DNA of 64,000 nt. Origin: Mucilaginibacter pineti (GTDB lineage Bacteria; Bacteroidota; Bacteroidia; Sphingobacteriales; Sphingobacteriaceae). The notes under the pieces were generated by a model, which worked only from the letters and a program-made list of their open reading frames with translations, searched no databases and was not told where the DNA came from. This document shows positions 1 through 6,898 of the stretch, one piece after another. The DNA lies in the NCBI RefSeq assembly GCF_900101875.1, contig NZ_FNAI01000001.1, positions 1,018,569 to 1,082,568 of the forward strand, written 5' to 3'. Made by a program: the position numbers and the translations under genes. Every line of letters starts with the position of its first letter. The stretch's first letter is position 1.

Positions 1-177
1 GTAGAAAGGGTGCGAAGTATGCGAAATTTCTAATTTGATCAATGGATACTCGTTACCGTCTTCCCATTTAATGGATTCACGGGTATCGATGCATGATTTA
101 GTCATGAAAGAATAGTCGTTTGACATATCTTTAAATACAACTAATCTATAGTTTGATGGATGCAGATCTTTTTTCAT
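1..177 (-). CDS. rpmE2: 50S ribosomal protein L31 type B (3' end outside window)
   Basis: The minus strand from the ATG at 175-177 reads 59 residues without a stop and continues past base 1. It begins [11 protein letters not shown], followed by [10 protein letters not shown] and the SHPFY motif that ends the visible part; this is the L31 type B pattern, a large-subunit ribosomal protein of usually about 80-90 residues. The visible part has only one cysteine (residue 29), so the zinc-binding CxxC of type A L31 is absent. In other bacteria the zinc-free form replaces the zinc form under zinc shortage; that role here is inference. A TACATTTG -7 box lies upstream at 214-221. Confidence 0.93.
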   Translation of the reverse strand, partial: MKKDLHPSNYRLVVFKDMSNDYSFMTKSCIDTRESIKWEDGNEYPLIKLEISHTSHPFY

Positions 178-213
178 TATATATTAACTTTTTCTTCTCT
201 TCTAAAAGAGGGG

Positions 214-221
214 CAAATGTA
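214..221 (-). promoter_or_regulatory. Candidate -7 box for the L31 gene
   Basis: Read on the minus strand this is TACATTTG, an exact fit to the Bacteroidota -7 consensus TAnnTTTG, 36 bases upstream of the L31 start. No clear TTTG -33 box was seen at the expected distance, so the call rests on the -7 box and its position. Confidence 0.5.
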
Positions 222-396
222 ATAATAAAAGTCAAAATTAAAAAGCGAAAATTAAAAAGTTTTATTTGGGGGAGGGATTGGGTGCGGCGATCGGGGTGCG
301 GGGCGCGGGGAAGTTTGCAGTATACATTGAGCAGCAGACAGTTATACAATAGTGATACACTAACGATAACTGCCAACTGCAATCTAAAAATTTTAA

Positions 397-652
397 TTGG
401 GCGTTGCCTGCGGCCCGTGCTATCCGCTTATACTGCACCGGCCTTAGGCTCGTGGCCGGTATCCCAATGTCATTAAGTTAAGGATTTTGTCATTTCGACC
501 AACGGGAGAAATCTTATACGTTTTGCAAGGTTTCCGCCGATATGTATAAGATTTCTCACTCGTACCTCGTATCGAAATGACAAACTTTTTAGTTATTATT
601 CCTTAACTTAATGACATTGCCCGGTATCCGCTGCTATCACTAACGCGGGGGA
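397..652. repeat. Dispersed GGGCGTTGCC repeat, interrupted copy
   Basis: The repeat runs GGGCGTTGCC, CGGCCC, GCTATCCGCT and GGCCGGTATCC, then is broken at 464 and resumes at 621 with CCGGTATCCGCTGC and TAACGCGGGG. An uninterrupted copy lies at 20673-20760, so the left and right parts here belong to one ancestral unit. The 155-bp insert between them is listed separately. No gene is visible in 178-853. Confidence 0.75.
465..619. mobile_element. Miniature inverted-repeat element (MITE-like) with target duplication
   Basis: The 155-bp segment starts with CAATGTCATTAAGTTAAGGA (465-484) and ends with the exact reverse complement of those 20 bases (600-619). CCGGTATCC lies directly before it (456-464) and again one base after it (621-629), as expected for a 9-bp target duplication. 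The intact host repeat at 20673-20760 has this string once. There is no coding capacity. The interior is a second palindrome bounded by GTCATTTCGA (489) and TCGAAATGAC (to 581), and related interiors occur elsewhere in the window. Movement by a transposase encoded elsewhere is inferred. Confidence 0.8.
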
Positions 653-662
653 ATAAAACCAT

Positions 663-806
663 GTCATTTCGAACGAGGAACGAGGAGAAACTATCTCTTG
701 AGCGATAGCGAAAAATCTTCTTCGATATGCAATTGGACTCAGTATTTCGTTGAAGATTTCTCTTTCGCCCCCACGCCAGTGCCAATGCTTGCTCTTTCGA
801 AATGAC
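663..806. repeat. GTCATTTCGA palindromic repeat, copy 2
   Basis: It begins GTCATTTCGA and ends TCGAAATGAC, with AGAAAC...AAAATCTTC and GAAGATTTCTC forming inner arms. It shares ends and the flanking AAACTTTTTA with the interior of the MITE at 465-619, but lacks that element's outer 20-bp inverted repeats. Other copies are at 13074-13198 (left end decayed) and 52169-52303. Confidence 0.75.
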
Positions 807-853
807 AAACTTTTTATATAAAATTTCGACTTACATTACCCACTACAAGATTT

Positions 854-1276
854 TCACACTCCCCCTTCAGGGGGCCGGGGGGCCTCCTGGCACAACTCAA
901 TCAGCACACCATTAGCACTTTTCGGATGAATAAAGCACACCAGTTTGTTATCGGCCCCGCGTTTGGGTTCGTCACTTAACAGTACAAAACCTTGGTTTTT
1001 AAGGCGTGCCATTTCGGCAACAATATCGGTTACATCAAAGGCAATGTGGTGAATGCCCTCCCCTTTTTTGGCTATGAATTTGGCTATGGGGCTATCGTCG
1101 TCAAGGGCTTGCAGCAGCTCTATTTTATTGGGACCTGCCTGCAGAAAAGCGGTTTGAACGCCCTCCCGGGCCACTCTTTCGGTTTTATAAACCGGTGTAT
1201 TCAGCAATTTTTCGTAGATAAGGCTCGCTATTTTAATATCGGTTACGGCAATACCAATGTGCTCCACTTTATTCAT
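854..1276 (-). CDS. mce: Methylmalonyl-CoA epimerase
   Basis: This 140-residue protein interconverts (R)- and (S)-methylmalonyl-CoA in propionate metabolism. It is a single VOC-fold unit pair: HIGIAV near the N-terminus (His6), GIHHIAFDV (His76/77) and GVLIELCQ (Glu127) are the expected metal-ligand strands. The ATG at 1276 was chosen over an in-frame TTG six bases upstream because families of this type start right before the first beta strand. The last ten residues (EAPRPPEGGV) are encoded by a C/G-run palindromic repeat around 860-890, so the tail looks repeat-derived. The divergent neighbour is iscS, so no operon partner is visible; an acyl-CoA carboxylase lies at 15.2-16.8 kb. Confidence 0.9.
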   Translation of the reverse strand: MNKVEHIGIAVTDIKIASLIYEKLLNTPVYKTERVAREGVQTAFLQAGPNKIELLQALDDDSPIAKFIAKKGEGIHHIAFDVTDIVAEMARLKNQGFVLLSDEPKRGADNKLVCFIHPKSANGVLIELCQEAPRPPEGGV

Positions 1277-1352
1277 GTCCAAATATTGTAAATTAATAGT
1301 CAGCTTTATTAAATTACGTATGCTTTTAACTACAATTCAATAAAAACTTGCG

Positions 1353-1360
1353 TATCTTTG
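1353..1360 (+). promoter_or_regulatory. Candidate -7 box of the isc operon
   Basis: TATCTTTG fits TAnnTTTG and ends 22 bases before the iscS ATG. The implied leader is about 15-18 nt. No convincing -33 box or IscR-type palindrome was seen. Confidence 0.5.
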
Positions 1361-1382
1361 TGATGTTAATATATTTTAGTAT

Positions 1383-2594
1383 ATGAATATCCCAATTTAT
1401 TTAGATAACAACGCAACAACACCTATGGACCCACGGGTTCTGGAGGCTATGTTACCCTATTTCAACGAGAAATTTGGTAATGCCGCCAGCCGTAACCATC
1501 CTTTTGGATGGGTGGCCGAAGAAGGTGTTGACTATGCACGCGAGCAGGTTGCCAAATTAATAGGTGCAACTGATAAAGAAATTATTTTTACTTCAGGCGC
1601 TACTGAGTCAGACAACCTTGCTATTAAAGGCGTGTTTGAAATGTATAAAGAAAAAGGCAACCACATTATAACAACTGTTACCGAGCATAAAGCAGTACTT
1701 GACGCTTGCAAGCACGTTGAAAAATTGGGTGGCAAAGTTACCTACCTTCCGGTTAAGGAAGATGGCCTGGTTGACCTGGCTGTATTAGAAGCAGCCATGA
1801 CGCCAGAAACCATTCTGGTATCGGTAATGTATGGCAACAACGAAATTGGTGTTATTCAGCCTATAAAAGAAATATCGGCAATTGCCCACAAATACGGCGC
1901 CCTGTTCATGACAGATGCTGTACAGGCAGTTGGTAAAATACCTGTTGATGTTAATGCTGATGGTATTGACCTTTTAGCATTATCGGCACATAAAATATAC
2001 GGGCCTAAAGGTGTTGGCGCTTTATACGTACGCCGTAAAGGACCACGCGTTAAAGTTACCGCCCAAATGGACGGTGGCGGTCACGAACGCGGTATGCGCT
2101 CTGGCACATTAAACGTACCGGGTATTGTTGGCCTGGGTAAAGCCTGCGAACTTTGCGGTTTAGAAATGGAAAGCGAAGCAAAACGTTTATCAGCTTTGCG
2201 CGATAAATTGGAAAAAGCGTTAACCGTACTGGAAGAAAGCTACGTAAACGGAAACGTTGAACACCGCTTACCGCATGTTGCCAATATCTCTTTCAAATAT
2301 GTTGAAGGCGAAGGCTTAATGATGGCCATGAAAGACCTTGCAGTATCGTCAGGATCTGCTTGTACTTCGGCATCGTTGGAGCCATCATACGTACTGAAAA
2401 GCTTAGGTTTATCAGACGACCTGGCACATTCATCTATCCGTTTTGGTTTAGGCCGCTTTACTACCGAAGAAGAAGTTGATTATGCTGTTGCAGTAACCCT
2501 TAAAGCGGTTACCCACCTGCGCGAACTTTCACCGCTTTGGGAAATGTTTAAAGAAGGCATCGACCTTAACTCAATTGAGTGGGCAGAACATTAA
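1383..2594 (+). CDS. iscS: Cysteine desulfurase IscS
   Basis: This PLP enzyme of 403 residues takes sulfur from cysteine for Fe-S cluster assembly in the cytoplasm. The N-terminal [10 protein letters not shown] motif, Glu101-His102, the PLP lysine in [11 protein letters not shown] (Lys204) and the persulfide cysteine in SSGSACTSA (Cys327) sit almost exactly where Escherichia coli IscS has them (His104, Lys206, Cys328). It is first in an iscS-iscU-iscA cluster. IscR, HscA, HscB and ferredoxin genes, which often accompany it in Proteobacteria, are absent here. The C-terminus of about 70 residues after the active cysteine is the normal length for group I desulfurases. Confidence 0.97.
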   Translation: MNIPIYLDNNATTPMDPRVLEAMLPYFNEKFGNAASRNHPFGWVAEEGVDYAREQVAKLIGATDKEIIFTSGATESDNLAIKGVFEMYKEKGNHIITTVTEHKAVLDACKHVEKLGGKVTYLPVKEDGLVDLAVLEAAMTPETILVSVMYGNNEIGVIQPIKEISAIAHKYGALFMTDAVQAVGKIPVDVNADGIDLLALSAHKIYGPKGVGALYVRRKGPRVKVTAQMDGGGHERGMRSGTLNVPGIVGLGKACELCGLEMESEAKRLSALRDKLEKALTVLEESYVNGNVEHRLPHVANISFKYVEGEGLMMAMKDLAVSSGSACTSASLEPSYVLKSLGLSDDLAHSSIRFGLGRFTTEEEVDYAVAVTLKAVTHLRELSPLWEMFKEGIDLNSIEWAEH

Positions 2595-2703
2595 TAAGAT
2601 TTGAGATGTTAGATATGAGATTTGAGACTCAAACCCTGGCATCTTTTTAGAATTTAGAAATTAGAGTTTAGGATTTTCCTTAACCAATATAAAAATAAAA
2701 AAA

Positions 2704-3117
2704 ATGGCATATTCAGATAAAGTAATCGATCACTACACTAACCCCCGCAATGTGGGCACTTTGGATAAAAGCAGCCACAAAGTAGGTACCGGCTTAGTTG
2801 GTGCGCCTGAGTGCGGCGACGTAATGCGCCTGCAGATACAGGTTGATGATAACAATGTTATCACCGATGCAAAATTTAAAACTTTCGGATGCGGTTCTGC
2901 AATCGCGTCATCATCATTAGCTACCGAGTGGTTAAAAGGTAAAAGCATCGACGATGCCATGAAGATAGACAACATGGATATCGTTGAAGAGCTTGCATTG
3001 CCACCGGTAAAGATCCACTGCTCGGTTTTAGCAGAGGACGCTATTAAAGCGGCTATTAATGATTTCCGCGTTAAAAACGGCTTAGCGCCAATTGAAAGCG
3101 AAAAAGTACACCATTAA
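2704..3117 (+). CDS. iscU: Fe-S cluster scaffold IscU
   Basis: IscU is the scaffold on which IscS-derived sulfur and iron are assembled into a cluster. This copy has 137 residues with all five classic ligands: Cys37 and Asp39 in APECGDVMR, Cys63 in FGCGSA, and His105-Cys106 in KIHCS. The LPPVKIHC segment carries the chaperone-recognition motif, although no HscA/HscB gene is in view. It follows iscS after a 109-base gap containing a short run of the GAGATTTGAGA phrase repeat, and iscA follows after 141 bases. Confidence 0.97.
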   Translation: MAYSDKVIDHYTNPRNVGTLDKSSHKVGTGLVGAPECGDVMRLQIQVDDNNVITDAKFKTFGCGSAIASSSLATEWLKGKSIDDAMKIDNMDIVEELALPPVKIHCSVLAEDAIKAAINDFRVKNGLAPIESEKVHH

Positions 3118-3120
3118 TTT

Positions 3121-3252
3121 AGATTTGAGATGTTAGATATGAGATTTGAGATTTCATATCTGATGCAGATCTTTAAATGGTAAGTTGTTTAAAAGATTGA
3201 GTGGAGATTAAGGCTTTTGCCTCATATCTCAAATCTCATATCTCACATCTAA
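3121..3252. repeat. Large hairpin with phrase-repeat arms between iscU and iscA
   Basis: The left arm (3121-3155) is built of GATTTGAGAT/GTTAGATATGAG phrases. The right arm (about 3220-3252) is its imperfect reverse complement: CTCATATCTC, AAATCTCATA, TCTCACATCT. The fold would put a roughly 130-nt stem-loop between two cotranscribed isc genes, ending six bases before the iscA start. The same design with other phrases occurs at 5501-5641, 18811-18935 and 22229-22342. Confidence 0.65.
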
Positions 3253-3258
3253 GAAGAA

Positions 3259-3585
3259 ATGGTAACTGTAACTGATAAAGCAAAAAGTAAAATAGAACAC
3301 CTCATGCAGGATGGCGGGCTTGATGCCTCTTATTTTCTGCGGGTTTCTGTGCAGGGTGGTGGTTGCTCCGGCTTATCATACAACCTTGATTTTGATAACG
3401 AAGAAAAAAAGGGCGACCAGTTTTTTGAAGACCAGGGCGTTAGGATGGCGTTGGATATGAAATCGTTCCTGTACCTTGCCGGTACCGAACTTGATTTTTC
3501 TGACGGACTTAACGGCAAAGGCTTCAACTTTCACAACCCCAACGCCAGTCGCACCTGCGGCTGCGGCGAAAGTTTCTCCGTATAA
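3259..3585 (+). CDS. iscA: A-type Fe-S carrier protein (IscA/HesB family)
   Basis: This 108-residue protein carries or transfers Fe-S clusters to apo-enzymes. The three conserved cysteines are present: Cys36 in GGGCSGLSY, and Cys100 and Cys102 in the C-terminal CGCGESFSV. It is the last gene of the isc cluster and is followed by a strong hairpin terminator at 3607-3646. The upstream spacer is a long phrase-repeat hairpin that may affect relative expression. SufA and ErpA have the same motifs; the name iscA follows from the neighbours. Confidence 0.93.
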   Translation: MVTVTDKAKSKIEHLMQDGGLDASYFLRVSVQGGGCSGLSYNLDFDNEEKKGDQFFEDQGVRMALDMKSFLYLAGTELDFSDGLNGKGFNFHNPNASRTCGCGESFSV

Positions 3586-3606
3586 AAAATTTACGCGATA
3601 TACAAG

Positions 3607-3646
3607 AAGAGGCTGTCTCAAAAGCGAGGCAGCCTCTTTTCTTTTT
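3607..3646 (+). terminator. Rho-independent terminator of the isc operon
   Basis: AAGAGGCTG (3607-3615) pairs with CAGCCTCTT (3630-3638) and is followed by TTCTTTTT. It lies 22 bases after the iscA stop. Confidence 0.85.
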
Positions 3647-3648
3647 CC

Positions 3649-3737
3649 GTAGAGACGCAATATTTTGCGTTTCCCCCTTGCAAATCAATCTGCAAAGGGT
3701 TCTGCATAGCCTTAGACGCAAAATATTGCGTCTCTAC
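3649..3737. repeat. GTAGAGACGCAATATTTTGCGTCT palindrome family, copy 1
   Basis: The unit opens with GTAGAGACGCAAT and closes with ATTGCGTCTCTAC, with smaller inverted copies inside each half. A second copy with the same ends but a different centre is at 50198-50301. It sits in the spacer directly after a terminator. Confidence 0.75.
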
Positions 3738-3793
3738 ATTAGAATACCTTCTCCCATAACAATTTGTTAATGAAAGCATAAAGCAAATACAAC

Positions 3794-3822
3794 TTTGCTT
3801 TTAACTATGTTGGTTATACTTG
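3794..3822 (+). promoter_or_regulatory. Candidate promoter of the 71-residue orphan gene
   Basis: TTTG at 3794-3797 and TATACTTG at 3815-3822 approximate the -33 and -7 boxes with a 17-base spacer. The -7 box has one mismatch to TAnnTTTG. The start codon is at 3847. Confidence 0.45.
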
Positions 3823-3846
3823 CAATAAACAACTATAACAAATGTT

Positions 3847-4062
3847 ATGACAAATTCAATTCTTGAAATCACCGAAAACGAGTACCTGATAAAACTAAAC
3901 AGGAGTAATTTCAACCTGTCGTTCATCAGGAGTTTATTAAAGATGGTTGAAGTGTCTAACCCAACCGAAGATAGCGACTACACTTACAGCGATGCTGTAC
4001 ATCACCCCTATCAAAACCACTCGGCCACTGCAGACTACTTTAGCGCCATCGACGAAAAATAA
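3847..4062 (+). CDS. Uncharacterised 71-residue acidic protein
   Basis: I do not recognise this protein. It is real in my view because it has a promoter-like pair upstream and its own terminator overlapping the stop codon. The first half (ILEITENEYLIKLNRSNF, then SFIRSLLKMVEV) reads as a short beta-strand pair followed by a helix. The second half is rich in Asp, Ser, Tyr and His and probably flexible. There is no signal peptide or membrane segment. It stands alone between the isc operon and a convergent membrane-protein gene. It could be a small regulatory or antitoxin-like protein, but no partner gene is adjacent, so no function is proposed. Confidence 0.7.
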   Translation: MTNSILEITENEYLIKLNRSNFNLSFIRSLLKMVEVSNPTEDSDYTYSDAVHHPYQNHSATADYFSAIDEK

Positions 4063-4098
4063 AAGGGACCCAATTTTTGGGCCCCTTTTATTTTTTTC
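4060..4098 (+). terminator. Terminator overlapping the orphan gene's stop
   Basis: AAAAGGGACCC (4061-4071) pairs with GGGCCCCTTTT (4079-4089) with one mismatch, followed by ATTTTTTTCTTTT. Confidence 0.85.
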
Positions 4099-4202
4099 TT
4101 TTCCTTTTCTTCTATTCTCGAAATTTATCCCAGGGAATCTTCTATTCATAAAGTCTTTTATCCTTTGTCCAAAGAGTCTAAAAGTCCCCTTGTTCCAAAG
4201 TC

Positions 4203-4751
4203 TTAAAACTGGCGATATCCGCCTTTTACTACTTGCTTATCCATTTGGGCCAACTGGCCTTTCATCATCTTTATCTGATCGGCAAGTAGTTTGTTCTTAT
4301 CATCTTTGGCGGCTTCAGACAGGTACATCTGTGCTTCGCGTTTGTTGCGTTTTGCCATAGAGATCCCCGCAAGACTCAACTTAGCCAGCGCCGTGTTATG
4401 CGACATTTTCATACCCAACGACAATGCCTTTTTAAAGTATTTTTCTGATTTCATCGGCGCCTTGCGCGATTCTATCAAACCTATCAACAGGTTATAATAA
4501 CCATGTTGATTTTTGTGCAGTTGTTTTTCATAATCAGTTATTTTATACAACCACTCCTCGGCTTTAGCCTGATTATCTTTACGCAAAAAGTACTGCGCTA
4601 TGATCATGTTTTCGTTAAAGAAAAAGCTTAGCAATACAATACCGCCAAACAGCAGTGATAAAATTCCCCAGCCCCAAAAGCCAAAGGCGCAAAGTGCAAC
4701 GGCAGCACCAAACAACACACACGCAACAATTAACCGAACAATATTTGACAT
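4203..4751 (-). CDS. Membrane-anchored TPR-like protein, function unknown
   Basis: The protein has 182 residues from the ATG at 4751; an in-frame start nine codons upstream would only add a charged stretch. Residues 1-45 form two closely spaced hydrophobic helices (IVRLIVACVLFGAAVAL and FGFWGWGILSLLFGGIVLL). The rest is soluble and helical, with alternating Ala/Leu/Tyr positions typical of tetratricopeptide repeats (KAEEWLYKI..., SEKYFKKALSLG, ALAKLSLAGISMAK). Such proteins usually scaffold other proteins at the inner membrane, which is family inference. It is convergent with the 71-residue gene. Confidence 0.75.
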   Translation of the reverse strand: MSNIVRLIVACVLFGAAVALCAFGFWGWGILSLLFGGIVLLSFFFNENMIIAQYFLRKDNQAKAEEWLYKITDYEKQLHKNQHGYYNLLIGLIESRKAPMKSEKYFKKALSLGMKMSHNTALAKLSLAGISMAKRNKREAQMYLSEAAKDDKNKLLADQIKMMKGQLAQMDKQVVKGGYRQF

Positions 4752-4823
4752 AATTTCTTTACTATATATTAAGCGCAAATATCTGTTTATTTGTACGCTT
4801 AACCAACATCTATATTAATATTT

Positions 4824-5501
4824 ATGGCAAACTCATTAGATCCGTCATGGCTTGAAGTTTTAGGCAATGAATTTGGCAAGGATTACATGGTAAAACTGAA
4901 ACAATTTTTACAAACCGAGAAGGAACAAGGCCAAATAGTTTACCCAAAAAACAGTGATATTTTTAATGCTTTTAACACCACCCACTTTAATGATGTAAAA
5001 GTGGTAATACTTGGGCAGGATCCCTATCACGGTGCGCACCAGGCCCACGGGCTTTCCTTTTCGGTACAAAAGGGCATAGCCGTTCCCCGCTCGCTCATGA
5101 ATATCTATAAAGAACTGCAAACCGATATCCCGGGCTATAAGGTACCTACGCACGGCAACCTGGAAGAATGGGCCGCACAGGGCGTATTACTGCTTAACGC
5201 CACGTTAACCGTAAGGGCAAGTACGCCGGGATCGCATCAAAAAAGAGGCTGGGAAGAATTTACCGACGAGGTGATAAAAACTATCTCTGATAAAAAGGAA
5301 GGTATTGTATTTATCCTGTGGGGAGCCTTTGCGCAGTCGAAAGCGGTGCTTATAGATGAGAAAAAGCATTTCATCCTCAAATCGCCTCACCCCTCCCCCT
5401 TCTCTGCCGACAGGGGATTTTTCGGCAGCAAGCCATTCTCAAAAACAAACGAAATTTTAAAGAAAGAAGGTAAAAAGGAAATTGACTGGCAGATTCATTA
5501 G
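4824..5501 (+). CDS. ung: Uracil-DNA glycosylase
   Basis: Ung excises uracil from DNA to start base-excision repair. The 225-residue product carries the water-activating motif GQDPYHG (64-70, catalytic Asp66), the LLLNATLTV strand and the DNA-intercalation loop HPSPFSA (His189). These are the family 1 hallmarks and the length is normal. It is divergent from the TPR-like membrane gene and ends at a phrase-repeat hairpin that starts at the stop codon. Confidence 0.97.
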   Translation: MANSLDPSWLEVLGNEFGKDYMVKLKQFLQTEKEQGQIVYPKNSDIFNAFNTTHFNDVKVVILGQDPYHGAHQAHGLSFSVQKGIAVPRSLMNIYKELQTDIPGYKVPTHGNLEEWAAQGVLLLNATLTVRASTPGSHQKRGWEEFTDEVIKTISDKKEGIVFILWGAFAQSKAVLIDEKKHFILKSPHPSPFSADRGFFGSKPFSKTNEILKKEGKKEIDWQIH

Positions 5502-5641
5502 ATGTGCAAATTTCAAATGTGCAGATGTGCAGATGAAAAATAAATGTTCAGGATTCGGATCTGCCGATACTAAACAAAAAATGTGCAAATCAGCCTATTG
5601 AAGCTCATTTGCACATCTGAAATCTGCATATCTGCACATCC
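5501..5641. repeat. Phrase-repeat hairpin after ung
   Basis: The left arm is a series of GATGTGCAAAT and GTGCAGAT phrases from 5501. The right arm (5605-5641) is the complementary series ATTTGCACATC and CTGCATATCTGCACATC. It lies between the convergent ung and Lrp-family genes and has the same design as the hairpin at 3121-3252, with unrelated phrases. Confidence 0.65.
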
Positions 5642-5645
5642 AACC

Positions 5646-6116
5646 TTAATACTCCAGCGGTACTATCGGTTCTTTTTTACTGGTAGACATGATCATCATG
5701 GTTTGGAAGGTTTTTACCACGGTAATGCGGCTAATTTTCTCCATGATCAGTTGTTCGTATGATTTGATGTCGCGCACGTAAACTTTAAGTAAAAAATCGC
5801 ACTGGCCGGTTACGTGGTGGCACTCGGTAATTTCCTTTATCGTTTGTATCTCATCCAAGAATGTTTGAATGGTGTTTTTCTGGTGAAAATCTAAAGAAAT
5901 TTGGATAAAGGTTTTAATGCCCAAGCCAAGTTTTTCTTCGTCAACCAGCGCATGATAGCTCTTTATGTATTCCGCGTTTTCCAGCTTGCGCACACGCTCC
6001 AGCGTTGGTGCCGGCGAAAGCCCAATCTCGTTAGAAAGTTGAAGGTTAGTTATCCTTCCGTTTTCCTGTAAAATCTTAAGTATCTGTAGGTCTATTTTAT
6101 CTAATTCAGCAGCCAT
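5646..6116 (-). CDS. Lrp/AsnC family transcriptional regulator
   Basis: The 156-residue protein begins MAAELDKIDLQIL, the normal start of this family, so the ATG at 6116 is preferred to a longer frame. Residues 5-60 are the winged helix-turn-helix (LQENGRITNLQLSNEIGLS, then PAPTLERVRKLE). Residues 70-145 are the RAM/AsnC effector domain (IKTFIQISLDF, CHHVTGQCDFLLKVYV). Such proteins sense amino acids and form octamers. The ligand is not predictable. It is divergent from the DtxR-mntH operon with 128 bases between the starts. Confidence 0.92.
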   Translation of the reverse strand: MAAELDKIDLQILKILQENGRITNLQLSNEIGLSPAPTLERVRKLENAEYIKSYHALVDEEKLGLGIKTFIQISLDFHQKNTIQTFLDEIQTIKEITECHHVTGQCDFLLKVYVRDIKSYEQLIMEKISRITVVKTFQTMMIMSTSKKEPIVPLEY

Positions 6117-6203
6117 AGTACATGCAAATATAATATAATCCCATTTACACAAAATTATATTTCTCTTAAAACGGCAACAACAAAAATATATTTCCCAACA
6201 TGC

Positions 6204-6227
6204 AAAATTTAGATTAGTCTAAATTTT
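6204..6227. promoter_or_regulatory. Palindromic metal-repressor operator (inferred) upstream of dtxR-mntH
   Basis: AAAATTTAGA, four bases TTAG, then TCTAAATTTT form a perfect inverted repeat with 10-bp arms. The core TTTAGATTAGTCTAAA has the shape of DtxR/MntR-family boxes (a TTAG..CTAA palindrome). It ends four bases before a TAnnTTTG box, so a bound dimer would cover the -33 region. Binding by the regulator encoded just downstream is inferred from position and symmetry. Confidence 0.75.
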
Positions 6228-6231
6228 TTAT

Positions 6232-6239
6232 TAGATTTG
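6232..6239 (+). promoter_or_regulatory. -7 box of dtxR-mntH
   Basis: TAGATTTG is an exact TAnnTTTG match and ends five bases before the ATG at 6245. Transcription would start at or very near the start codon, so the message may be leaderless. Confidence 0.6.
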
Positions 6240-6244
6240 TATAA

Positions 6245-6898
6245 ATGAATACATTAGCCGAGGAAAACTACCTTAAATCCATATATCACCTCTCTATAAG
6301 TGCTGATAATGTGAGCACTAATCAAATAGCTGCGGCGCTAAATACCAAAGCATCCTCGGTAACAGACATGCTAAAAAAGCTGGCCGAAAAGGCTCTGATA
6401 AACTATACGCGGTACCAGGGTGTTAATCTTACACCATCCGGCGAAAAAATTGCCATCAATATTATCCGCAAACACCGCCTTTGGGAGTACTTTTTGGTAG
6501 AGAAACTTAACTTTAAGTGGGATCAGGTGCATGACATGGCCGAAGAAATGGAGCACATATCGTCGGCCGAACTCATCGACAGGCTGGACGAGTTCATGGG
6601 CCACCCCCGGCATGACCCGCATGGCGACCCGATACCAGACAGCGAGGGTCGTTTTAAAACAGCCGAGTTAAAACCGGTTTCGGCATTAATGGTAAACCAG
6701 TGTGGCATCATTTCGGGCGTTCGCGATCATACTTCGCCATTTTTACAATACCTGGAAAAGCAACAGCTCACCATCGGCAAAAAAATTACCATTACCGATA
6801 TCATTGAATACGATCATTCGGTAGCATTAAAAACAGATACAGAAAAAGAAGTACACATTAGCCGCGAAGTGGCAAATAATTTACTGATAGCCCTATGA
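6245..6898 (+). CDS. mntR: DtxR/MntR-family metal-dependent repressor
   Basis: The 217-residue protein has the three-part layout of iron/manganese repressors. A winged helix-turn-helix occupies residues 1-62 (TLAEENYLKSIYHLS, NQIAAALNTKASSVTDMLKKL). A helical dimerisation and metal-binding domain follows to about 125 (EEMEHISSAELIDRLDEF, His/Asp-rich HPRHDPHGDPIP). A C-terminal SH3-like domain covers about 145-217. The stop overlaps the mntH start by four bases (ATGA), so the two genes are translationally coupled. A perfect palindrome at 6204-6227 suggests autoregulation. Manganese as effector is inferred from mntH; iron is the alternative. Confidence 0.92.
   Translation: MNTLAEENYLKSIYHLSISADNVSTNQIAAALNTKASSVTDMLKKLAEKALINYTRYQGVNLTPSGEKIAINIIRKHRLWEYFLVEKLNFKWDQVHDMAEEMEHISSAELIDRLDEFMGHPRHDPHGDPIPDSEGRFKTAELKPVSALMVNQCGIISGVRDHTSPFLQYLEKQQLTIGKKITITDIIEYDHSVALKTDTEKEVHISREVANNLLIAL

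Noticed and set aside
153..476. Long open frames in the repeat-rich spacers (for example 153-476, 603-808, 13043-13419, 17918-18264)
   Set aside because: They follow palindromic repeat sequence, differ in composition from the real genes, and have no promoter, family match or sensible start.
2700..3590. IscR-type or Fur-type control site upstream of the isc genes
   Set aside because: No suitable palindrome was found near 1353-1383 or in the spacers; only phrase repeats are there.
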